From Elusimicrobiota bacterium (GTDB lineage Bacteria > Elusimicrobiota > Elusimicrobia > FEN-1173), in NCBI GenBank assembly GCA_016715645.1, contig JADJZR010000016.1, positions 1-56,314 on the forward strand: a stretch of 56,314 nt of DNA, written 5' to 3'. Made by a program: the position numbers and the translations under genes. Within the stretch, counting starts at the first letter, position 1; every line of letters begins with the position of its first letter. This document shows positions 54,824 to 56,314 of this stretch, piece after piece. The notes under the pieces were generated by a model that saw only the letters and a list, made by a program, of their open reading frames with translations, was not told where the DNA came from and ran no database searches.

Positions 54824-54866
54824 CAGCGAACCATCGGCCTTAAGTTATTAAAGAATCACCGTCCCC
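54716..54866. repeat. Right flanking direct repeat of the restriction-modification block
   Basis: This is the ~151 bp partner of 44618-44753 in the same orientation, with the end AAGTTATTAAAGAATCACCG closely matching. The 358 bp gap between the PLD gene and the ABC-F gene holds this repeat and its small ORF, and otherwise nothing that I recognise. Confidence 0.6.
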
Positions 54867-54982
54867 TATTCCTCCCAGATCCGCGGACGAGGTGGAAAAT
54901 AGGGCGTGGTCCTGCCCCATGTGCCATTCCCCAGTGCCAGCACCGGACAACAAAAGAAGTAAAATCGCTGGGTCAAACCTAT

Positions 54983-56314
54983 ATGTCCACCCTGATCAGT
55001 TGCCAAGGTCTTTCCAAAACTTACGGCGCGCGGCCCCTCTTTGAGGGGCTGTCCTTCGGCATTTTCGCCGGTGAACGCACGGGGCTTATTGGGCCGAACG
55101 GGACCGGAAAATCCACCTTGCTTAAGATCTTGGCCGGGGTTGAAAAACCCGACGACGGGGAACGGGCCGTGCGGCGCGGCCTCCGCGTGGGTTATTTGGC
55201 CCAACAAGACCGTTTCGCCGACGGGGAGGACATCACCGTTCAAGCCAAGCTCTCTCGGGCGCTCCAGGGTCAAGGTCTGGAGGACTATGAAATTGACATC
55301 CGCGTGGAGGACGCTCTGGCGGGGTCGGGTTTCACCCCTGAACAGAGGGTGAAAGCGCTGTCCGGCGGGTGGCGGAAACGGTTGGCGATCCTCGCCCAGG
55401 TGGTGTGCCGGCCGGACCTGCTCCTTCTGGACGAACCCACCAACCACCTGGACGTGGCGGGCGTTCTTTGGCTGGAGCAGCTCATGGCGGGGGTGAATTT
55501 TTCGTTCGTGGTGGTTACCCACGATCGGCGGTTTTTGGAGGCGGTGTGCAACCGCGTGATCGAACTGAACAAGCGCTACCCGGAAGGGCACTTCAGTAGC
55601 GCGGGGAACTACAGCGACTTTCTAAAAAACCGAGAGGCGCTCTTTAGCGTGCAGGCGGCGCGGGAGGACAGCATGCGCAACATTGTCCGCCGCGAAACGG
55701 AATGGCTCAGGCGCGGCCCCAAGGCTCGCACCACCAAACAAAAAGCCCGCATCGACCGCGCGGGGGAGCTGATGGGTGAGTTGAAGGAGCTGGAATACCG
55801 CAACGCGCAAACACGTTCGGCCTCGATCGATTTTACCTCCAGCGAGCGGAAGACGAAGAAACTGATCGCGCTGACGGGAGTGGAAAAAAGCCTGGGCGGG
55901 CGAAAACTTTTCGGACCTTTGGATTTGGTGTTGAGCCCGGGGGACAAATGGGGCTTGCTGGGCGGGAACGGGAGCGGCAAAAGCACCCTGCTCAAGATCT
56001 TGGTGGGGTCCCTGGCGCCGGACGCCGGGCGCATCGATCGGGCCGATGGGCTGAATGTGGTGACCTTTGACCAACACCGGGAGCCGTTGGATTTGTCCAT
56101 GCCTCTACGGCGGGCGCTGTGCGAGTCGGGCGAGTTCGTCTATTTCAAAGACAAGCCGATCCATGTGGTCGGCTGGGCGGAGCGGTTTCTCTTCGGCAAG
56201 GAACAGTTGGACGTGCCCCTGGGACAACTATCGGGCGGCGAACAGTCGCGCGTGATGATCGCGCGGCTCATGTTGCGGCCCGCCGACGTGTTGCTGTTGG
56301 ACGAGCCACAAACG
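54983..56314 (+). CDS. uup: ABC-F family ATPase, Uup-like, cut by window edge
   Basis: This is a soluble protein with two ATP-binding cassettes and no membrane domain, of the ABC-F group that acts on ribosomes or, for Uup, on DNA/ribosome processes. First cassette: GLIGPNGTGKSTLLKILAGV, ALSGGWRKRLAILAQVV and LLLDEPTNHLDV. The linker is basic (RRGPKARTTKQKARIDRA), as in Uup. Second cassette: GLLGGNGSGKSTLLKILVGS and QLSGGEQSRVMIARLML. The final DEPQT probably hides a one-base deletion, since DEPTN appears if one C is added. The start ATG at 54983 has no clear ribosome binding site. The symbol is tentative. Confidence 0.88.
   Translation, partial: MSTLISCQGLSKTYGARPLFEGLSFGIFAGERTGLIGPNGTGKSTLLKILAGVEKPDDGERAVRRGLRVGYLAQQDRFADGEDITVQAKLSRALQGQGLEDYEIDIRVEDALAGSGFTPEQRVKALSGGWRKRLAILAQVVCRPDLLLLDEPTNHLDVAGVLWLEQLMAGVNFSFVVVTHDRRFLEAVCNRVIELNKRYPEGHFSSAGNYSDFLKNREALFSVQAAREDSMRNIVRRETEWLRRGPKARTTKQKARIDRAGELMGELKELEYRNAQTRSASIDFTSSERKTKKLIALTGVEKSLGGRKLFGPLDLVLSPGDKWGLLGGNGSGKSTLLKILVGSLAPDAGRIDRADGLNVVTFDQHREPLDLSMPLRRALCESGEFVYFKDKPIHVVGWAERFLFGKEQLDVPLGQLSGGEQSRVMIARLMLRPADVLLLDEPQT

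Noticed and set aside
56290..56314. Altered Walker B region (DEPQT) in the second ABC-F cassette
   Set aside because: Adding one C restores DEPTN, so this is more likely an indel at the window end than a functional change.

Overview
This 56.3 kb window comes from a GC-rich, double-membraned bacterium. Outer-membrane beta-barrels, an OmpA-type protein, a lipoprotein and a cyclic beta-1,2-glucan synthase support a Gram-negative envelope. I suspect an Elusimicrobiota-like lineage from the look of the 16S rRNA and the gene set. This is a guess that a 16S search would settle.

Layout. (1) 1-19.99 kb, all minus strand: a complete rRNA operon (16S, tRNA-Ile, tRNA-Ala, 23S, 5S) with two promoters and a boxA. 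It runs directly into an L10-leader/attenuator and rplJ-rplL-rpoB-rpoC-rpsL-rpsG-fusA-tuf. The 23S gene is interrupted by a ~410 nt element that I read as a group I intron, placed at the peptidyl-transferase centre. (2) 20-27 kb: rfbC, a PfkB kinase, mltG and ruvX (apparently fused by a one-base indel), ppsA (one frameshift), a Crp/Fnr regulator and purE. (3) 27-44.6 kb: an envelope/stress region holding an OmpA-family protein, tiny membrane proteins (DUF5670-like, DUF3309-like), an ECF sigma factor, a PAS/HisKA_2 kinase with response regulator, Fe/Mn superoxide dismutase, a DUF883-like protein, a DUF1207-like outer-membrane protein, another beta-barrel, a very large cyclic glucan synthase and an entericidin-like lipoprotein. 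(4) 44.6-54.9 kb: a type I restriction-modification operon (hsdR-hsdS-DUF1016 nuclease-rhuM-hsdM) and a secreted phospholipase-D-like protein. Two diverged direct repeats, each carrying a related small ORF, bracket this block. (5) 54.98 kb to the end: an ABC-F ATPase, cut by the window edge.

The strongest unexplained signal is a shared bipartite promoter motif, TGTAACCT-N16-GTCTAACC. I found it eight times between 29.1 and 44.6 kb, always with exactly 16 nt between the boxes and always in front of envelope/stress genes, including the operon that holds the ECF sigma gene. I infer a self-contained ECF regulon tied to a HisKA_2 two-component system, with no recognisable anti-sigma factor.

Many genes from 22 kb onward (ruvX/mltG, ppsA, the OmpA protein, the response regulator, DUF1207, the glucan synthase, hsdS, the PLD protein, the end of the ABC-F gene) carry one-base frameshifts, often in homopolymers, while the first 22 kb has none. 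Some are probably residual assembly errors, so broken calls should be read cautiously.
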